A stretch of DNA of 64,000 nucleotides from Hwanghaeella sp964350445 (GTDB taxonomy: Bacteria; Pseudomonadota; Alphaproteobacteria; UBA8366; Aestuariispiraceae): contig CAYGKA010000014.1 of assembly GCA_964350445.1 (NCBI GenBank), positions 1-64,000 of the forward strand. Reading direction: 5' to 3'. This document shows positions 61,110 to 64,000 of this stretch, piece after piece. The translations under genes were made by a program, and so were the position numbers. Below the pieces are notes generated by a model, which was given only the letters and a program-made list of their open reading frames with translations, did not search any database and was not told the DNA's origin. The first letter of the stretch is position 1, and the number at the start of each line of letters is the position of its first letter.

Positions 61110-64000
61110 GTGCGACGACGCAGCCTACGCATAACCTTGGAAATCGCCGCGGGGCTGATTGCTGGATTGGCCTTCCTCGTGGCCATTGGGTTTTGGCGAT
61201 TGTCGCAAGGCCCAGTATCCCTGGCGTTTCTGACGCCGGCCGTGCAGCGGGCGTTGACGCAATTCGAAAGCCCATTCGAGATCGAGGTTCAGGACACCGT
61301 CCTGTCCTGGGGCGGTTGGGACCGCGCCGTCGATATCGTGCTCAAGAACGTTACCTTGCGTCAGCCGGGCGAGCGTCCCGCCGTGGTCCTGCCGGAAGTG
61401 TCCGTCGGGCTCTCCATCCGCGCCTTGGGGCGCGGCGTGATCGCCCCCACCAGTTTGGAAATCCTCTCCCCTGAAATTTTGGTCCGCCGACATGCCGATG
61501 GCCGTTTCGCCTTCGGTCTTACCGCGCAAGGGGACACGGCGGAAGAAGCGGAGGATACGCCGATTTCCATGGCGGTGCTGGATGCGTTCATGCGCCCACC
61601 CGATCCCGACAGTCGGCTGGCCTATTTGACCCAAGTCGGAATCCTGAATGCGACGGTCACCGTCAGCGATGAAATCGCCGGACTGACCTGGCGCATGCCG
61701 CTGTCGAACATCATCCTTGTCCGTGAAGGGAACGAACTGCGCGGCAATGTCAGTTCGATCTTGAAGGCGGCGGGAAAAGAAACCCCGATTTCGGCGGTAT
61801 TGCTGCGGTCGCTCGATACCAGGGCGATGTCCGTCACGCTCGGGTTCGAGGATTTCGACCCGGGACTGGTGGCCCGGGCGATACCTGAAGCCGCCTTTCT
61901 GAAGGATGTGAAGACCTCCCTGACCGGATCGGTAAAGGCGAACTTCCTGCTGGATGGCCGGCCGAAGAACGCGGCGATCAATCTGCGTGGCGATTTCGGG
62001 CGTTTGGTTCTAGATTTGGACTTGGCCGAGGAATCATCGGTCCTGACGGCTGGTCTTCAATTGTTCGACGTGGATACGCGCCGGCTGGCGGTGATCAGCC
62101 CAATGCTCGCCGATCTGCGGCCGCTGTCGACACGCCTGAACGGCACCGCCGCGCTGACCACCACGACCGACGGCGACATTCTTTCCGCGGAATTCGTCCT
62201 GACCGGGGGCAAGGGGGAGTTGGATCTCTCTGAGCTTGAGTTGGAACCCTTGGTTTTGCGAGGGGTCGCCCTGGCAGGCCGGGTCGACGCGGATTTGAAG
62301 TCAATCGTGCTGGAAGAGGCGCGAGTCGACATTCTGGATGAGACCTCGCTTGCCGTGCGCGGGGCCGCGGTGAAGGACGGCGACGCCTATGCGGTCGATC
62401 TGGCCGGGGACCTGACGTCCTTTCCATTCACGGAGATTGGAAAGTTCTGGCCGGAATCCCTGATGGATAGTGCGCGTGGCTGGATTCTGCCGAATATCCC
62501 CCGCGGGCGTGTTCCGTCGGCGACGATCGAGGTGCGCGGCCGTGTGCCGTTGGACAACCCGGCGGCGGCGGAGTTGGACCAATTCGGTGGCTCGATGGAA
62601 ATCCGCGATGCCACGGTTCACTATTTCCGACCTTTGCCGCCGGTCGTCGGCGCTTCCGGCCGTGCGCAATTCGGTCCCGGCTATTTCAAGATCACCACGG
62701 AAGGCGGGCGTGTCGGCAAGAATATCAAGCTTGGCCAGGGCCGTATCGACCTTACCGAGCTCGACACGTTGGAAAACGCCAGTGTGACGGTTGCACTGGA
62801 AACACCGCTCACCGACGCGTTGCAGTTGCTGGACCAGGACCCACTGGGACTGATCAGCAAGTTGGATATTGATCCGACGGACATCGCCGGCGAAGGCAAT
62901 GTCGAGACGTCCTTCAAGTTCCGGCTATTGAATGACTTGAAGGCGGATGACGTGATCTATGCGGCGCGTGCGTCGATGCGGAACGTCTCCATGAAGAATG
63001 CACCCTTGGATTCGACGATCTCAAACGGTTTGCTGACGTTGGACCTGAATACATCGGGCATGACCGTTTCAGGCAATGCGGAAATGAACGGCGAGCCGGT
63101 CCTGATCGACTGGCGCGAGAATTTCAAGGACACGGAGGACCTGCGGTCGCGTTATGATGTGACCGGAATCATCGATGATAATTTCCTGCGCGGCGTGGGG
63201 ATCGATTTCGACCCCTACATCAAAGGGGCCGCGAAAATCGATCTAACCTACCAGTCGTTCCGGCAACATCCGTCGTTGCTCGATATCCAAGCGGAAATGA
63301 CGGAGTCGGTCATCACGGCCGAGGTTCTGGACTGGCAAAAGCCCAAAGGGGTCCCTACCGATCTTGCCCTTCGCATGGTCTTTCTGCCGGAAGGCGGCGC
63401 GCGTTTGGACGATGTGGTTTTGAAGACCCCGGAACTCGATGCTTCGGCGAAGGTGTACCTGGGCCAAGATTTTACGACGATCATGCGCGTCGATATCGAT
63501 CATCTGGAATATCGGGGCAATGATGCCAAAGGCATCATCAAACGCCGTCCCGATGGCGGCTTGAGCATAGACGCCGAAGGCAGACGTTTCGACATCAACC
63601 ATTTCCTGGACCAAGAGAAAGTCGATCCGAGGAAAGAGGAGCCGGGGGTCGCGTTCGACCTGACGGCGAGTTTCGACCAAGTGGTGGCCGGTGCGCAGCG
63701 CCGGCTCCAGAATGTGGCTGTCGCGATGTCCCATGACGGCACCGATATGCAGGCGTTGCGCCTCGATGGGCGGGTGTCCGACGGCAGCATGCTGCTTATT
63801 CGATTGGACTTGGTCGGCGAAGGTCAAACGTTGAAGGTTGCGGCCAACAACGCGGGCGCGGCATTGGATGCGCTGGATTGGACGAACCGGATTCGCGGCG
63901 GACTTCTTTCCGTGGAGGCGCAGCGTGCGACGATGGATGCGCCGATGAAGGGCACCGTCCTTTTAGAGGATTTCTCCCTCAACAATGCGCCGGCGATCGC
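61110..64000 (+). CDS. YhdP-like (DUF3971/AsmA-superfamily) protein, 5' part
   Basis: About 963 residues visible, open to the window edge. A membrane anchor with Arg-rich start (MRRRSLRITLEI, then hydrophobic GLIAGLAFLVAIGFW) precedes a long beta-rich periplasmic region typical of AsmA/TamB/YhdP bridge proteins, implicated in moving phospholipids between membranes. Recognisable elements include FLTPAVQRAL, WILPNIPRGRV, and repeated beta-solenoid-like segments. Start GTG 61110 fits the family N-terminus; an in-frame ATG at 61047 would add 21 residues. It diverges from glnE. Confidence 0.8.
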   Translation, partial: MRRRSLRITLEIAAGLIAGLAFLVAIGFWRLSQGPVSLAFLTPAVQRALTQFESPFEIEVQDTVLSWGGWDRAVDIVLKNVTLRQPGERPAVVLPEVSVGLSIRALGRGVIAPTSLEILSPEILVRRHADGRFAFGLTAQGDTAEEAEDTPISMAVLDAFMRPPDPDSRLAYLTQVGILNATVTVSDEIAGLTWRMPLSNIILVREGNELRGNVSSILKAAGKETPISAVLLRSLDTRAMSVTLGFEDFDPGLVARAIPEAAFLKDVKTSLTGSVKANFLLDGRPKNAAINLRGDFGRLVLDLDLAEESSVLTAGLQLFDVDTRRLAVISPMLADLRPLSTRLNGTAALTTTTDGDILSAEFVLTGGKGELDLSELELEPLVLRGVALAGRVDADLKSIVLEEARVDILDETSLAVRGAAVKDGDAYAVDLAGDLTSFPFTEIGKFWPESLMDSARGWILPNIPRGRVPSATIEVRGRVPLDNPAAAELDQFGGSMEIRDATVHYFRPLPPVVGASGRAQFGPGYFKITTEGGRVGKNIKLGQGRIDLTELDTLENASVTVALETPLTDALQLLDQDPLGLISKLDIDPTDIAGEGNVETSFKFRLLNDLKADDVIYAARASMRNVSMKNAPLDSTISNGLLTLDLNTSGMTVSGNAEMNGEPVLIDWRENFKDTEDLRSRYDVTGIIDDNFLRGVGIDFDPYIKGAAKIDLTYQSFRQHPSLLDIQAEMTESVITAEVLDWQKPKGVPTDLALRMVFLPEGGARLDDVVLKTPELDASAKVYLGQDFTTIMRVDIDHLEYRGNDAKGIIKRRPDGGLSIDAEGRRFDINHFLDQEKVDPRKEEPGVAFDLTASFDQVVAGAQRRLQNVAVAMSHDGTDMQALRLDGRVSDGSMLLIRLDLVGEGQTLKVAANNAGAALDALDWTNRIRGGLLSVEAQRATMDAPMKGTVLLEDFSLNNAPAI

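Overview
The window looks like a chromosomal scaffold from an alphaproteobacterium, probably a Rhodospirillales-like lineage. The grounds are the high G+C content, a groESL operon with a perfect CIRCE element beside an RpoH-like promoter, an RNase E with an acidic insertion in its S1 domain and a GWWxR-type C-terminus, the gene orders sfsA-map and rne-amidase-PBP1A-prfB, a glnE/bcp/YhdP neighbourhood, and a DUF1127 protein. The species cannot be named from sequence alone. Three runs of exactly 100 N (26858-26957, 34510-34609, 39203-39302) are assembly gaps. Each is flanked by identical sequence on both sides (32, 55 and 55 bp), which points to contig ends that overlap but were not merged.

Layout. 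1-700: start of groEL, groES and their heat-shock control region. 766-8735: an IscU-like protein, an orphan PP-loop ATPase, a Na/Pi cotransporter with an upstream Pho-box-like triple repeat, two M48 metallopeptidases around a DUF898 membrane protein and a tRNA-Gly(CCC), and a GNAT enzyme. 9139-14823: a YnjBCD-type ABC importer, apaG and trkH. 14852-21687: argE, then on the minus strand a glycan/lipid-type operon (flippase-like membrane protein, methyltransferase-GT2 fusion, methyltransferase), followed by pdxJ, another methyltransferase and a GNAT. 21826-26799: a periplasmic helical-repeat protein, purB, a class II aldolase and radC.

26800-31870 is the most accessory-looking stretch. It holds a receiver-domain pseudogene with an internal stop, a large SARP-type regulator (winged helix, BTAD, TolB-like, TPR), and divergently a DUF1127 protein and a TTC38-like TPR protein. 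Four TTTT-headed direct repeats spaced 10-11 bp lie in the shared promoter region. 31946-39003: map, sfsA, a DsbA-family protein, a BepA-like M48 protease head-to-head with a GGT-family lipoprotein, and an aminotransferase.

39080-52621 is a conserved core (rne, amidase, PBP1A, prfB with its +1 frameshift). A translationally coupled REC-EAL / hybrid histidine kinase pair sits between PBP1A and prfB and probably links phosphorelay to c-di-GMP breakdown. 52667-64000: a fluoroacetate-dehalogenase-like hydrolase, an EamA exporter, DUF2062, a DUF455 ferritin-like protein, bcp, a 2-hydroxyacid dehydrogenase overlapping glnE tail to tail, and the start of a YhdP-like AsmA-family protein that runs off the window. 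No insertion sequence, prophage or CRISPR array was recognised.
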